From contig NZ_CP012981.1 in NCBI RefSeq assembly GCF_001411495.1, positions 1-64,000 of the forward strand: a stretch of 64,000 bases of DNA, in the 5' to 3' direction. Source of the stretch: Burkholderia cepacia ATCC 25416 (GTDB lineage Bacteria > Pseudomonadota > Gammaproteobacteria > Burkholderiales > Burkholderiaceae). The notes below the pieces were generated by a model that was not told the origin of the DNA, did no database searches, and saw nothing but the letters and a program-made list of their open reading frames with translations. The position numbers and the translations under genes are program-made. Shown here piece by piece: positions 9,508-20,022 of the stretch (its first letter is position 1; each line of letters begins with the position of its first letter).

Positions 9508-11322
9508 TCAGAAAGCGATGCCGAGCGTCAGGTACGGGCGCACGCTATGGTTGCGCAACCCGTACGCGACGTCGACGTTGATCGGGCCGACGGGGCTGCG
9601 CCAGCGCGCGCCGACGCCGACGCCCGGGTAGAACACGCGTTCGCCCCACGCATCGGTGGCCGTGCCGATGTCGAAGAACGTCGCGGCACCCCAGTCGCGG
9701 TTGAACCAGTGCTGGTATTCGGCGGTGCCCGTCATCAGGTACTTGGTCGGCAGGACGGAACCGTCGACGCTGTTGCCGATGCTCTGGTAACCGTAGCCGC
9801 GCACCGAGTTCGAGCCGCCCGCGCGGAACAGCAGCGACGCCGGCACGCCGGTCGAGCTGCCGCTCGTGAACACGCCGCCGAGCTCCGCGCGGAACACGAA
9901 CAGGTCGCGCTTGCCGACCGGCAGGTACTGCTGGCCGCGCGCGTAGCCGCGGATGAAGGTCTGGTCGGTCAGTACGCCCTTGACCGCGAAGCCGGCCTCC
10001 GCGTGGATCAGGTTGCCCGAACGCGGGAACAGCGGATCGTCGACGTTGCGGCGCGTCCATGCCCATTGCGGCACGAGCGCGCGGCTCGTGGTCGGCCCCG
10101 CGCCGTTCTGGTCGAGCCGGTCCTGGTAGTACATCAGCGAATACGAATAGTCGATGAACTGGCCCGTGCGCGTGCGCTGCACGCCGACCCGCGCGCTGTA
10201 GATGCGCGTATCCGACACGTTGGTGTTCGTGTACGACGCGAGCACGCTGTTGGTCCAACCCTTCTCGCCCGGCGGCATCGACAGCTGGACCTGCCCGTAT
10301 TGCTGGATCTGGTCGAGCCGGCCCGACACGGTCAGCGGCCACGCGGCGCCGAACGTGTCGAGATACGTGTAGGAGCCCTGCACATGCGGCCCGGTGTCGG
10401 TCGCGAAGCCGACGCCGCCGCGGATGTTGTTGTACGGGAACTCGCTGACCTTCACGTGCACGGGCGTGCGCTCGGGCTTCGCCGTATCGTCGCCGACGTC
10501 GATCGCGACGCTCGCGTAGTACGGCGTGTTCTGCAACTGCCGCTGCAATTCGGTGATCCGCTGCACGTCGTAGATCTCGCCTTCCGACAGCGGATTGACG
10601 TTCGTGACGATCTTCTCCGGATAGCGCCGCACACCGTCGACGTCGACCTTGCCGATCGTGAACGTCGGACCGCTGTCGAACGTGACCGCGAGCGTCGCGC
10701 GCTGCGTGCGCGGATCGATGCGCGCCTCCGACGACGCGATCTTCGCGCCGAGATAACGACGCGACTGCAGTTGCCTGAGCGCCGCGCCCTTCGCGCCGTC
10801 CCAGTCGGACTGCGTGAACGGGTCGCCCGGCTTCAGCGAAAACGCGAAACGGGTCGCGGCTTCCTGCTTCGGGTCCTCGGTGTCGACGGGCCCCTTGAAG
10901 GTCAGGTCGACGCTCGACACGACGGTCTGCTTGCCCGGATCGACCGCGATGCGCACGTCGCGCTTGCCGTCGCGCGTGCGCACGTCGGTGCGCACGACCG
11001 GCGAGAAATACCCGGCCGTCGCGGTCAGGTCGCGCACCTGCTGCGGGGTGGCCTTCACGAGGAAGTCGAACTGGTCGTCGCTGATGTCGTCGCGCTTCGC
11101 GAAGCGCGCGATGTCGAGGTGCGTCTTGAGCAGCTTGCGAACCGAGCGCGGCGCGTCGATGTCGACGTCGTACTTCGCGTGGGCCGGCAGCGCGAAGCAC
11201 GCGGCCAGGCAACCCGCGAGGGTCGCCCGTGCGGCACGGGCCGCGGCGCCGGCGCGATTGCGTTCCACGCGCGGGCCCGCGTCATGTGCCGGATGTGCTT
11301 GCTGGTTCGACTGCCCCGCCAA
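9508..11322 (-). CDS. tamA: TamA, outer-membrane Omp85-family assembly factor
   Basis: 604 residues: a signal peptide ending PAHA at about residue 49, POTRA repeats (about residues 55-290, e.g. TFTIGKVDVDGVRRYP) and a C-terminal Omp85 beta-barrel. Barrel landmarks are FRAGGSNSVRGYGYQSIG, GVGARWRSPVGPINVDVAYG and a terminal Phe. It partners TamB, encoded just downstream. The start is uncertain: TTG at 11322 has GAGG seven bases upstream and is taken here, while an in-frame GTG at codon 19 would give a shorter leader but lacks a ribosome-binding site. Confidence 0.93.
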   Translation of the reverse strand: MAGQSNQQAHPAHDAGPRVERNRAGAAARAARATLAGCLAACFALPAHAKYDVDIDAPRSVRKLLKTHLDIARFAKRDDISDDQFDFLVKATPQQVRDLTATAGYFSPVVRTDVRTRDGKRDVRIAVDPGKQTVVSSVDLTFKGPVDTEDPKQEAATRFAFSLKPGDPFTQSDWDGAKGAALRQLQSRRYLGAKIASSEARIDPRTQRATLAVTFDSGPTFTIGKVDVDGVRRYPEKIVTNVNPLSEGEIYDVQRITELQRQLQNTPYYASVAIDVGDDTAKPERTPVHVKVSEFPYNNIRGGVGFATDTGPHVQGSYTYLDTFGAAWPLTVSGRLDQIQQYGQVQLSMPPGEKGWTNSVLASYTNTNVSDTRIYSARVGVQRTRTGQFIDYSYSLMYYQDRLDQNGAGPTTSRALVPQWAWTRRNVDDPLFPRSGNLIHAEAGFAVKGVLTDQTFIRGYARGQQYLPVGKRDLFVFRAELGGVFTSGSSTGVPASLLFRAGGSNSVRGYGYQSIGNSVDGSVLPTKYLMTGTAEYQHWFNRDWGAATFFDIGTATDAWGERVFYPGVGVGARWRSPVGPINVDVAYGLRNHSVRPYLTLGIAF

Positions 11323-11588
11323 ATATGACCTCGCCCTCGGTTGTCACGGTTTTGTGGAAAACCCTGTATTTGACCACAGCGTGCCGGCGCCAAAGCTTAA
11401 TGTTTGTAAACCGCCGCGCGAGCGCGCGTGGCCGCGGCGTCATGCCCGGCGGTGCGCTTGCGGCCGCCGGCTGCGCGCCAACCCGCGGATTCGACGCGCG
11501 ATTGCCGCCGGCCGTTCCCGCGATGCGGTAAAATCCCGCCATCGTGAATCCGGCGCATCGTGCGCCGCCCGAAACGGAAAATCCAGCC

Positions 11589-11777
11589 ATGCCGTACCAG
11601 TCCGATGTCACGCAGTTCCTGAACCAGCTCAAGCAACAGAAGCCGACGCTCGAGGAAGAGCAGCGCAAGGGCCGTTCCCTGCTGTGGGACAAGCAGCCGA
11701 TCGACCTCGAAGAGCGCGCCGAGCAGCAGGAATCGCGCGTGAAGCAAACGTCGTACGTCTACTACCAGAACTTCTGA
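11589..11777 (+). CDS. DUF3460 family protein
   Basis: 62 residues, mostly charged and helical, starting MPYQSDVTQFL and ending YVYYQNF, matching the conserved short DUF3460 proteins of Burkholderiales. No function is known. ATG 11589 begins the conserved part; an in-frame ATG 45 bases earlier is probably not used. scpA begins five bases after the stop, so the genes are co-transcribed. The space between here and tamA (11323-11588) is a divergent promoter region with no gene. Confidence 0.88.
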   Translation: MPYQSDVTQFLNQLKQQKPTLEEEQRKGRSLLWDKQPIDLEERAEQQESRVKQTSYVYYQNF

Positions 11778-11781
11778 CGAC

Positions 11782-12654
11782 GTGAGCGCCGCCGACGAGG
11801 CCAGCGCCGCCCGCCAGGACGACGCGATCGCCGCGCCCGCGGGCGCCGATTCGACGCCCGACACGGTCGACGGTGTCGCGGCATTCGCTCGCCTGTACGG
11901 CGAGCCGCTGTTCAAGCTGCCGCAGGATCTCTACATCCCGCCCGATGCGCTCGAGGTGTTCCTCGAGACCTTCGAAGGCCCGCTCGACCTGCTGCTCTAC
12001 CTGATCCGCAAGCAGAACTTCAACGTGCTCGACATCCCGATGGCGCAGGTCACCGCGCAATATCTGGGCTACGTCGACCAGATCCGCACGTCGAACCTGG
12101 AGCTCGCGGCCGAGTACCTGCTGATGGCCGCGATGCTGATCGAGATCAAGTCGCGGATGCTGCTGCCGGTCAAGAAGGCCGACACCGGCGAGGAAGCCGA
12201 GGATCCGCGCGCCGAACTCGTGCGCCGCCTGCTCGAATACGAGCAGATGAAGCTCGCCGCGCAGCGGCTCGACCAGTTGCCGCAGCTCGGCCGCGACTTC
12301 CTGCGCGCCGAGGTCTACATCGAGCAGAGCGTCACGCCGCGCTTCCCCGACGTGAATTCGGACGACCTGCGCGCCGCGTGGGCCGACGTGCTCAAGCGCG
12401 CGAAGCTCGTCCAGCACCACAAGATCTCCCGCGAGGAGCTGTCGGTGCGGGAGCACATGAGCCTGATCCTGCGCCGGCTGCAGAACGCGCGCTTCATGGA
12501 ATTCGCCGAGCTGTTCGACACGTCGCGCGGCGTGCCGGTCGTCGTCGTGAATTTCATCGCGATGCTCGAACTCGCGCGCGAATCGCTCCTCGAGATCACG
12601 CAGGCCGAGCCGTTCGCGCCGATCTACGTGCGCCTCGCGTACCTGCCCGCGTAA
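11782..12654 (+). CDS. scpA: segregation and condensation protein A (kleisin)
   Basis: 290 residues. The conserved ScpA core starts near residue 45 (VFLETFEGPLDLLLYLIRKQ, NVLDIPMAQVTAQYL) and ends with a winged-helix segment (VVVNFIAMLELARE). ScpA links SMC heads in the chromosome condensation complex. It starts with GTG four bases after the DUF3460 stop, so translation is probably coupled. The first 40 residues are a variable Ala/Asp-rich extension. Confidence 0.93.
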   Translation: MSAADEASAARQDDAIAAPAGADSTPDTVDGVAAFARLYGEPLFKLPQDLYIPPDALEVFLETFEGPLDLLLYLIRKQNFNVLDIPMAQVTAQYLGYVDQIRTSNLELAAEYLLMAAMLIEIKSRMLLPVKKADTGEEAEDPRAELVRRLLEYEQMKLAAQRLDQLPQLGRDFLRAEVYIEQSVTPRFPDVNSDDLRAAWADVLKRAKLVQHHKISREELSVREHMSLILRRLQNARFMEFAELFDTSRGVPVVVVNFIAMLELARESLLEITQAEPFAPIYVRLAYLPA

Positions 12655-13767
<1,113 letters not shown>

Positions 13768-13811
13768 CGAGCCGCCCGCCCGCGCCTCTCACGACGCATC
13801 ACGGAGACACC

Positions 13812-14198
13812 ATGCAGCGCCACATGCTCAAATCGAAGATCCACCGCGCGGCCGTCACGCACTGCGAGCTGCACTACGAAGGCTCGTGCGCGATCGACGA
13901 AGACCTGCTCGAAGCGGCCGGCCTCATCGAAAACGAACGGATCGACATCTGGAACATCAACAACGGCGAGCGTTTCTCGACGTACGCGATCAAGGGCGAG
14001 CGCGGCAGCGGGATGATCTCGCTGAACGGCTCGGCCGCGCGTCGCGCGCAGCTCGGCGACCTCGTGATCATCGCGGCATTCGCGATGGTCGACGAAGCCG
14101 AGATTCAGGCCGGCTGGAAGCCGAAGCTCGTGTTCATCGACGACGGCAACAAGATCAAGGGCCACCGCGATCACGTGCCGACGCAGAACTGGACCTGA
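13812..14198 (+). CDS. panD: aspartate 1-decarboxylase (pyruvoyl enzyme)
   Basis: 128 residues. It produces beta-alanine from aspartate. The self-cleavage site Gly24-Ser25 is present in HYEGSC; Ser25 becomes the pyruvoyl group. GGAGAC lies just before ATG 13812. It forms an operon with panC and is closed by the hairpin at 14268. Confidence 0.96.
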   Translation: MQRHMLKSKIHRAAVTHCELHYEGSCAIDEDLLEAAGLIENERIDIWNINNGERFSTYAIKGERGSGMISLNGSAARRAQLGDLVIIAAFAMVDEAEIQAGWKPKLVFIDDGNKIKGHRDHVPTQNWT

Positions 14199-14267
14199 CC
14201 TGACTGACCGGCCGCCCGCGTGCCGCTGCGCGCGGGAGCGGCTGTGCCGCTTGCGGTCGAAGGGTCG

Positions 14268-14306
14268 AAGGGCCGGATGCCGTGTGCCACGGGATCCGGC
14301 CCTTTC
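14268..14306. terminator. terminator after panD, shared with the convergent ParA gene
   Basis: AAGGGCCGGAT pairs with ATCCGGCCCTT across a 16-base loop, ending in TTTCTC. It lies between two convergent genes. Confidence 0.65.
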
Positions 14307-14341
14307 TCATTTCCCCGCGTACCGGCCCTGCGGCCGCGCGA

Positions 14342-15010
14342 TCAGGACGCCTTGGCGGCCCTCTCCGTCTTCTCGGCCTTCGGCGCGCGGCGTTCGGCCC
14401 ATTCGACGATCGGCCGCCACTGCTCGAGATCCTTCTCGACCCGGCTCTTCGCGACGTCCCACAGCGTGAGGCCGTGCGCGGCGATCTGCACGTAGTTCTG
14501 CGTGTCGCGCACGTAGCCGAGCACCGGCAGGCCGAGCCCTTCGACGAACCGGTGAAGCTGGTCCGACGAGCGCGTGCGCGCATCGACCCGCATCCCGACG
14601 ATCCCGACCTCGACGCTGCCCTTGCGCACGGCCTTCTCGCCGGCGAGGCGCTCCAGAAACTGCTGCGTGGCCAGAATATCGAACATCGACGGCTGCAGCG
14701 GCACGATCACCTTGTCGGCCAGTTGCAGCGCGACGTTGAGCCGGTTGCCGTGCAGCCCGGCCGGCGTATCGATCACCGCATATTCGAGGCCGCGCGGCGG
14801 CTTCGTCGGCGCGTCCGGATCGAGTTCCCATGCCTCGATTGCCGGCAGTCCGGCCGGCCGCAGCTCGAGCCACGCATGCGCGGACTGCTGCCGGTCCAGG
14901 TCGGCAAGCGCGACCCACGCGCCCTGCGCCGCGAAATAGCCGGCAAGATTGGTGGACAGCGTGCTCTTCCCCACGCCGCCCTTCGGATTCGCCACCACGA
15001 TCACCGTCAT
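14342..15010 (-). CDS. ParA-family ATPase (orphan)
   Basis: 222 residues. A deviant Walker A motif KGGVGKST near residue 10, LADLDRQQSA and VIDTPAG mark a MinD/ParA-type P-loop ATPase. No ParB partner or parS-like repeat lies beside it, so it is probably not the chromosome-partition ParA; its cargo is unknown. ATG 15010 has GGGGGA upstream, and the longer frame to 15106 lacks homology. The C-terminus is Lys/Ala-rich. Confidence 0.88.
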   Translation of the reverse strand: MTVIVVANPKGGVGKSTLSTNLAGYFAAQGAWVALADLDRQQSAHAWLELRPAGLPAIEAWELDPDAPTKPPRGLEYAVIDTPAGLHGNRLNVALQLADKVIVPLQPSMFDILATQQFLERLAGEKAVRKGSVEVGIVGMRVDARTRSSDQLHRFVEGLGLPVLGYVRDTQNYVQIAAHGLTLWDVAKSRVEKDLEQWRPIVEWAERRAPKAEKTERAAKAS

Positions 15011-15146
15011 GAATTCCCCCGAAAAAGCCGCGCGGCCCCTGCCGCAGGGCAGGCGCCGCTCGATTGCGTATACAGGGAGCGATGATATCGGCAAACGGGG
15101 TGTCACCGGAACGGGTTGCGCCGCGCCGTGTACGCCGATTTACCCA

Positions 15147-15560
15147 TTACGCACGCTGGACCGCGGCTTCCCGTGCGCCGAGCGCGAACGCGCCGCCGCC
15201 CAGCAGCGCCTGCACGGCGAGCGTGACGGCCCAGAACGCCGGGTATTCCCAGCCGCCGTTCGGCGACGCGAAGCTCCAGCCGTTCGGCAGATGCGCGGCG
15301 GTCGCGCCGAGCATGAACGGCAGCAGCACCAGCGCGGCGACGCGCACGCGGAAGCCCGCGAGCAGCGCCAGGCCGCCCGCCAGTTCGACGAACGTCGTCA
15401 GGTACGCGAGCCAGCCCGGCAGGCCGATCGACGCGAAGAACTGCGCGGTGCCGGGCAGCGTGAAGACGAACACCTTCTGCGCGACGTGCGCGAGGTACAG
15501 TACGCCGAGCGCGACGCGCAGCAGGGTCGCGGCGAAATCGTTGAGGCGATTGGGGTTCAT
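15147..15560 (-). CDS. DoxX-family membrane protein
   Basis: 137 residues with four hydrophobic segments typical of DoxX (TLLRVALGVLYLAHVAQK, LTTFVELAGGLALLAGF, LVLLPFMLGATAAH, VTLAVQALLGGGAFAL). Family members are small quinone- or redox-associated inner-membrane proteins; the exact substrate is unknown. AAGGA precedes ATG 15560 by about 8 bases. Confidence 0.88.
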   Translation of the reverse strand: MNPNRLNDFAATLLRVALGVLYLAHVAQKVFVFTLPGTAQFFASIGLPGWLAYLTTFVELAGGLALLAGFRVRVAALVLLPFMLGATAAHLPNGWSFASPNGGWEYPAFWAVTLAVQALLGGGAFALGAREAAVQRA

Positions 15561-15672
15561 GGCGAATTCCTTCGTGAGTGGTGTGAATGGATCGCACTCT
15601 ATTCGAATCGATTCAACCGATAAACGCGCCAATTCGCTTTAACTGATTCCCGGATGGAATCAATCGGGACAT

Positions 15673-15699
15673 AAAAAGGGGCATGACCGATCATGCCCC
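15673..15699 (-). terminator. rho-independent terminator of the small exported-protein gene
   Basis: A nine-base perfect stem (GGGGCATGA with its complement, loop of 4) is followed on the minus strand by five T. It lies 11 bases after the stop codon at 15710. Confidence 0.85.
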
Positions 15700-15709
15700 G
15701 CGACCTGCT

Positions 15710-15850
15710 TCAGTAACCGCTCTTGCCTTGTGTGGCGTCGCCGGAACCGGACTGGCCGCCGCCCGGTGCGTACGAATCGCACGCGTGCGCAACCGCCGAC
15801 ACGCCCAGCAGCGCCGCGAGCAGCACGCTCCACCACCATCGAGCCTTCAT
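15710..15850 (-). CDS. small exported protein of 46 residues
   Basis: The reading frame begins MKARWWWSVLLAALLGVS, a classic signal sequence, and is cut after AHA just before a Cys. This leaves a mature peptide of about 23 residues rich in Gly/Ser with one Cys. A strong ribosome-binding site (GGAGGAG) lies eight bases upstream of ATG 15850 and a perfect terminator follows, so it is a complete one-gene unit. The Cys right after the cleavage site could be lipidated, but the preceding residues do not match a good lipobox. Function unknown. Confidence 0.7.
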   Translation of the reverse strand: MKARWWWSVLLAALLGVSAVAHACDSYAPGGGQSGSGDATQGKSGY

Positions 15851-15931
15851 CGTCGCACTCCTCCAGGCGGACATCCGCCCTCCTGTGTTGTATGCGATCC
15901 GGCGGAAAAAGCGAGCACGGCCCGGCCCGCG

Positions 15932-17443
15932 TCAACGAAACTCGGCGTACAGCGCGTCGAGATCGAGATGGTCGGCGAACGAGTCGGCCAGCCGCTCGAG
16001 CGATGCCTCGCGCAACGCCGGATAGTCGATGCGCGCCGCGCCGTCGAGCCCGGCCCACGCGAGCAGCGCCGCGCATGCGTCGGGCGAGTCGAACAGCCCG
16101 TGCACGTAGGTCGCGAGGATCTGGCCATCGGCGGACACCGCGCCGTCCGGGCGCGTGGCGTCGGAGGCGGCGGGTGCGGCGTCGGCTGCCAGCGTCAGCG
16201 CGGGCGACGCGAGCGCGGGCCCGTGCGTATCGCCCATGTGGATCTCGTAGCCGCGCACGGCCGCCCCGCCCGGCAGCGCGAGATGCCCGGTCACGTTCTT
16301 CAGCGTCTTGTCGCGCTGCAGGGTCGTGTCGAAATCGAGCAGCCCGAGCCCCGGCACGCTGCCGGGCGCCCCTTCGAGGCCGAGCGGATCGTCGAGCGTG
16401 CGGCCGAGCATCTGCATCCCGCCGCAGATGCCGATCACCTTGCCGCCGTAGCGCAGATGGCGACGGATCAGCGAGTCCCAGCCCGCGTCGCGCAGCCATG
16501 CGAGATCGCGCTGCACGCTCTTCGAACCGGGCAGGATCAGGAGGTCGGCGTCCGGGACGGGGCCGCTCTTCCAGTACGTGAATTCGACCTGCGGATGCGC
16601 GCGCAGCGGGTCGAAATCGGTGTGGTTGCTGATGCGCGGCAGCGCCGGCACGACGACGCGCAGCAGGCCGGCATCGCCGCGTGCGGCGGCGCTGCGCGCC
16701 TGTGCCGGCAGCATGTCCTCGGCGTCGAGCAGCAGGCCGTGCAGGTACGGCAGCACGCCGAACACGGGCTTGCCCGTCTGCGCACGCAGCCAGTCGAGCC
16801 CCGGCTCGAGCAGCTTGACGTCGCCGCGGAAGCGGTTGATCACGAAGCCGCGCACGCGTGCGCGCTCGCTGTCCGACAGGCACGCGAGCGTGCCGACCAG
16901 GTGCGCGAACACGCCGCCGCGGTCGATGTCGGCGACGAGCACGACCGGGCAGTCGACGCGTTCGGCAAACCCCATGTTCGCGATGTCGCCTTCGCGCAGG
17001 TTGATCTCGGCCGGGCTCCCCGCGCCCTCGACGATCACCGTGTCGTAGCCGGCGCGCAGGCGCGCGTACGACTCGAGCACCGCTTCGAACGCGACCGGCT
17101 TGTAGCCGTGATACGCGCGTGCATCGAGGTTCATGCGCGCCTTGCCGTGAATGATCACCTGCGCGCCGCGGTCGCTCGTCGGCTTCAGCAGCACGGGGTT
17201 GAAATCCGTATGCGGCGCAACGCCCGCGGCCAGCGCCTGCAGTGCCTGCGCGCGGCCGATTTCGCCGCCGTCGGCCGTCACCGCGCTGTTGAGCGCCATG
17301 TTCTGCGGCTTGAACGGCGCAACGCGCGCGCCGCCGCGGCGCGCCAGCCGGCACAGGCCCGCGACCAGCGTGCTCTTGCCCGCGTCGGACGTCGTGCCCT
17401 GGATCATCAGCGTGCCGCGCGGCCGCGGCTCGGGTGCATTCAT
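15932..17443 (-). CDS. cobQ: cobyric acid synthase
   Basis: 503 residues. It amidates four side chains of adenosylcobyrinic acid diamide, using glutamine and ATP. The N-terminal P-loop domain has [13 protein letters not shown]; the C-terminal class I glutamine amidotransferase domain has the nucleophile Cys in GICGGMQML and the catalytic His in [11 protein letters not shown] 17443 starts at the conserved N-terminus; an ATG 33 bases upstream is also in frame, with GGGGGA too close to it. It is divergent from cobU. Confidence 0.93.
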   Translation of the reverse strand: MNAPEPRPRGTLMIQGTTSDAGKSTLVAGLCRLARRGGARVAPFKPQNMALNSAVTADGGEIGRAQALQALAAGVAPHTDFNPVLLKPTSDRGAQVIIHGKARMNLDARAYHGYKPVAFEAVLESYARLRAGYDTVIVEGAGSPAEINLREGDIANMGFAERVDCPVVLVADIDRGGVFAHLVGTLACLSDSERARVRGFVINRFRGDVKLLEPGLDWLRAQTGKPVFGVLPYLHGLLLDAEDMLPAQARSAAARGDAGLLRVVVPALPRISNHTDFDPLRAHPQVEFTYWKSGPVPDADLLILPGSKSVQRDLAWLRDAGWDSLIRRHLRYGGKVIGICGGMQMLGRTLDDPLGLEGAPGSVPGLGLLDFDTTLQRDKTLKNVTGHLALPGGAAVRGYEIHMGDTHGPALASPALTLAADAAPAASDATRPDGAVSADGQILATYVHGLFDSPDACAALLAWAGLDGAARIDYPALREASLERLADSFADHLDLDALYAEFR

Positions 17444-17517
17444 CGTGTAAAGGTCGTCGCGAAGCAAAGGCCGCATTATCCCCCGCGCCGGTATGCCCGC
17501 GCCGTTACAATCACGCG

Positions 17518-18072
17518 ATGATTCCGCACGACCTCACCTTCGTCCTCGGCGGCGCACGCTCGGGCAAGAGCGCGCACGCCGAGCGCCTCGCCGCCGACAG
17601 CGGCCGCCCCGTCACCTACATCGCCACCGCAACCGCCGCCGATGCCGAATTCGCGCAGCGCATCGCGCACCATCGCGCGCGCCGGCCGGCCGCCTGGGGC
17701 TTCGCCGACGCACCCGTCGACCTCGCCGGCACGCTCGCGCGGCTCGACGATCCGCACGCGTGCCTGCTCGTCGACTGCCTGACGCTGTGGCTCACGAACC
17801 TGCTGTGCCCGGCCGACGGCGAACCGCTCGACGATGCGCAGTACGCGGCACAGGTCGACCGGCTCGAGCACGCGTTGCGCGGCGCGCGCGCGAAGGTGAT
17901 CGTCGTCAGCAACGAGATCGGGCTCGGCGTCGTGCCGCTCGGGTCGGTCACGCGCCGCTACGTCGACGAACTCGGGCGCCTGAACCAGCGTGTCGCCGCG
18001 CTCGCGACGCGCGTGACGCTGCTCGTCGCCGGGCTGCCGCTCGACCTCAAGACGGGAGCGCCGTCATGCTGA
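17518..18072 (+). CDS. cobU: adenosylcobinamide kinase / guanylyltransferase
   Basis: 184 residues. It phosphorylates adenosylcobinamide and transfers GMP to it. The P-loop is [12 protein letters not shown] near residue 13, the guanylylated His lies in [10 protein letters not shown], and [11 protein letters not shown] and [10 protein letters not shown] are family motifs. It is the first gene of a four-gene plus-strand run; its stop overlaps the next start by seven bases. Confidence 0.95.
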   Translation: MIPHDLTFVLGGARSGKSAHAERLAADSGRPVTYIATATAADAEFAQRIAHHRARRPAAWGFADAPVDLAGTLARLDDPHACLLVDCLTLWLTNLLCPADGEPLDDAQYAAQVDRLEHALRGARAKVIVVSNEIGLGVVPLGSVTRRYVDELGRLNQRVAALATRVTLLVAGLPLDLKTGAPSC

Positions 18073-19010
18073 TGCTGTCGCTGCCCGTAGTCGCGATGTT
18101 TGCGGTCGCGGCCGCGATCATCGACCGCGCGATCGGCGAACCGGCCGGCTGGCATCCGCTCGTCGCGTTCGGCCGCCTCGCCGCGCGCATCGAAGGCGCG
18201 CTGAACACGGGCCGGCGCGGCCGCGTGATCGGCGTCGCCGCATGGATCGCGGCGGTCGTGCCGCCGGTCGCCGTCGCGGCATGGCTCGCGGCCGTGCTGC
18301 CATGGCCGCTCGCGGCCGCGCTGCACATCGCCCTGCTGTGGTTCGCACTCGGCGCGAAAAGCCTCGCCGACCACGTCGCGCCGATCGCCGCGGCGCTGCT
18401 GCGGCGCGACCTCGGCGCCGCCCGCATGCTCACCGCGCGCATCGTGTCGCGCGACACGAGCGACGCGGACGAAGGCGCGCTGTCGCGTGCGGCCGTCGAA
18501 TCCGCACTCGAGAACGGCAACGACGCGATCTTCGGCGCGCTGTTCTGGTTCGTCGTCGCAGGCGGCCCCGGCGCGCTGCTGTTCCGGCTCGCGAACACGC
18601 TCGACGCGATGTGGGGCTACCGCACGCCGCGCTTCCTGACCTTCGGCTGGGCCGCCGCGCGCCTCGACGACGCGCTCAACTGGATTCCCGCGCGCCTGAC
18701 GGCCGCGAGCTACGCGCTGCTCGGCGACACGGCCGCCGCATGGCGCTGCTGGCGCACGCAGGCACGCCACTGGGACAGCCCGAACGCGGGCCCGGTGATG
18801 GCCGCCGGCGCCGGCAGCCTGAACGTGCAGCTGGGCGGCCCGGCCGTCTATCACGGCGAGATCGAGGATCGCCCCGCGCTCGGCACCGGCGCGACGGCGA
18901 GCGCCGTCCATATCGTCGCCGCGTTGTCGCTCGTCACGCGCACGCTTGCCCTGTGGCTCGCGCTGCTGGTCGCGAGCGGCGCACTCGTCATGGCCACCCA
19001 TCATGTCTGA
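18066..19010 (+). CDS. cbiB: adenosylcobinamide-phosphate synthase (CbiB/CobD)
   Basis: 314 residues with several membrane segments. It attaches aminopropanol phosphate to cobyric acid. Family motifs include GEPAGWHPLVAFGRL, RDTSDADEG, ESALENGNDAIFGALFW and NTLDAMWGYRT. It overlaps cobU upstream and the decarboxylase gene downstream, so the block is translationally coupled. The name CobD is used for this enzyme in the Pseudomonas nomenclature. Confidence 0.94.
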   Translation: MLMLSLPVVAMFAVAAAIIDRAIGEPAGWHPLVAFGRLAARIEGALNTGRRGRVIGVAAWIAAVVPPVAVAAWLAAVLPWPLAAALHIALLWFALGAKSLADHVAPIAAALLRRDLGAARMLTARIVSRDTSDADEGALSRAAVESALENGNDAIFGALFWFVVAGGPGALLFRLANTLDAMWGYRTPRFLTFGWAAARLDDALNWIPARLTAASYALLGDTAAAWRCWRTQARHWDSPNAGPVMAAGAGSLNVQLGGPAVYHGEIEDRPALGTGATASAVHIVAALSLVTRTLALWLALLVASGALVMATHHV

Positions 19011-20022
19011 CACCCGCATCACGCACGGCGGCAACCTGCACGAAGCCGCACGCCGCCACGGCATTCCGTACGACACGTGGCTCGACCTGTCGACCGGCAT
19101 CAATCCGGTCGGCTATCCGGTGCCGCCCGTCCCGGCCGACGCGTGGCGCCGGCTGCCCGACGACGGCGACGGCCTCGCGGCCTGCGCCGCGCAGTACTAC
19201 CACGTGCCCGATCCCGCGCACGTACTGCCGGTGGCCGGCAGCCAGGCTGCGATCCGCGCATTGCCCGCGCTGCTGCCGGCCGGCGACGCCGGCGTCGCGA
19301 CGCTCGCGTACGGCGAATACGCACCCGCTTTCGCGCGACACGGCCATCGCGTCGTCGCGCTCGACGTCGGCACCGATACGCTGCCTGCGACGCTGCGCCA
19401 CGTCATCGTCGGGAATCCGAATAATCCGACCGCCGAATTCGTGCCGGTCGAACGCCTGCTCGGCTGGCATGCGCAACTGGCGGCGCGCGGCGGCACGCTG
19501 ATCGTCGACGAGGCGTTCGCCGATACGGGTGCAACGCAGTCGCTCGCGCCGCAGGTCGATCGCCCGGGGCTCGTCGTGCTGCGTTCGGTCGGCAAGTTCT
19601 TCGGGCTCGCCGGCATCCGCGCAGGCTTCGTGCTCGCGTGCCCCGGCCAGATCGTCGCGCTGCGCGACATGCTCGGCGCCTGGACGGTCGGCGGCCCCGC
19701 GCGCCATGCAGTCGCCGCGGCGTTCGCCGATCGCGCATGGCAGGCCGCCGCCCGCGAGCGGCTCGCGGCCGACGGCGAGCGGCTGGCCGCACTGCTGCGC
19801 GCGCACGGCTTCGCGGCCCGCACGACGCCGCTCTTCAGCTGGACCGACGACCCGCGGGCAGCGGCACTGCATGCGGCACTCGCGGCACGCGGAATCTGGA
19901 CGCGGTACTTCCCGACTCCGTCGAGCGTACGCGTCGGCCTGCCGGGCAGCGAAGCCGAATGGCAGCGCCTCGGCGACGCACTCGCGCACTGCGTGCCGCT
20001 GCTGCAACGGGAATCCGCATGA
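19003..20022 (+). CDS. cobC: threonine-phosphate decarboxylase-type PLP enzyme
   Basis: 339 residues, class I/II aminotransferase fold. The PLP-binding Lys is in SVGKFFGLAGIRAGF; GNPNNPT and IVDEAFAD are the other cofactor motifs. In the cobalamin pathway this family yields aminopropanol phosphate, the substrate of CbiB encoded immediately upstream. It overlaps cbiB by eight bases and btuF by four. Confidence 0.92.
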   Translation: MSDTRITHGGNLHEAARRHGIPYDTWLDLSTGINPVGYPVPPVPADAWRRLPDDGDGLAACAAQYYHVPDPAHVLPVAGSQAAIRALPALLPAGDAGVATLAYGEYAPAFARHGHRVVALDVGTDTLPATLRHVIVGNPNNPTAEFVPVERLLGWHAQLAARGGTLIVDEAFADTGATQSLAPQVDRPGLVVLRSVGKFFGLAGIRAGFVLACPGQIVALRDMLGAWTVGGPARHAVAAAFADRAWQAAARERLAADGERLAALLRAHGFAARTTPLFSWTDDPRAAALHAALAARGIWTRYFPTPSSVRVGLPGSEAEWQRLGDALAHCVPLLQRESA

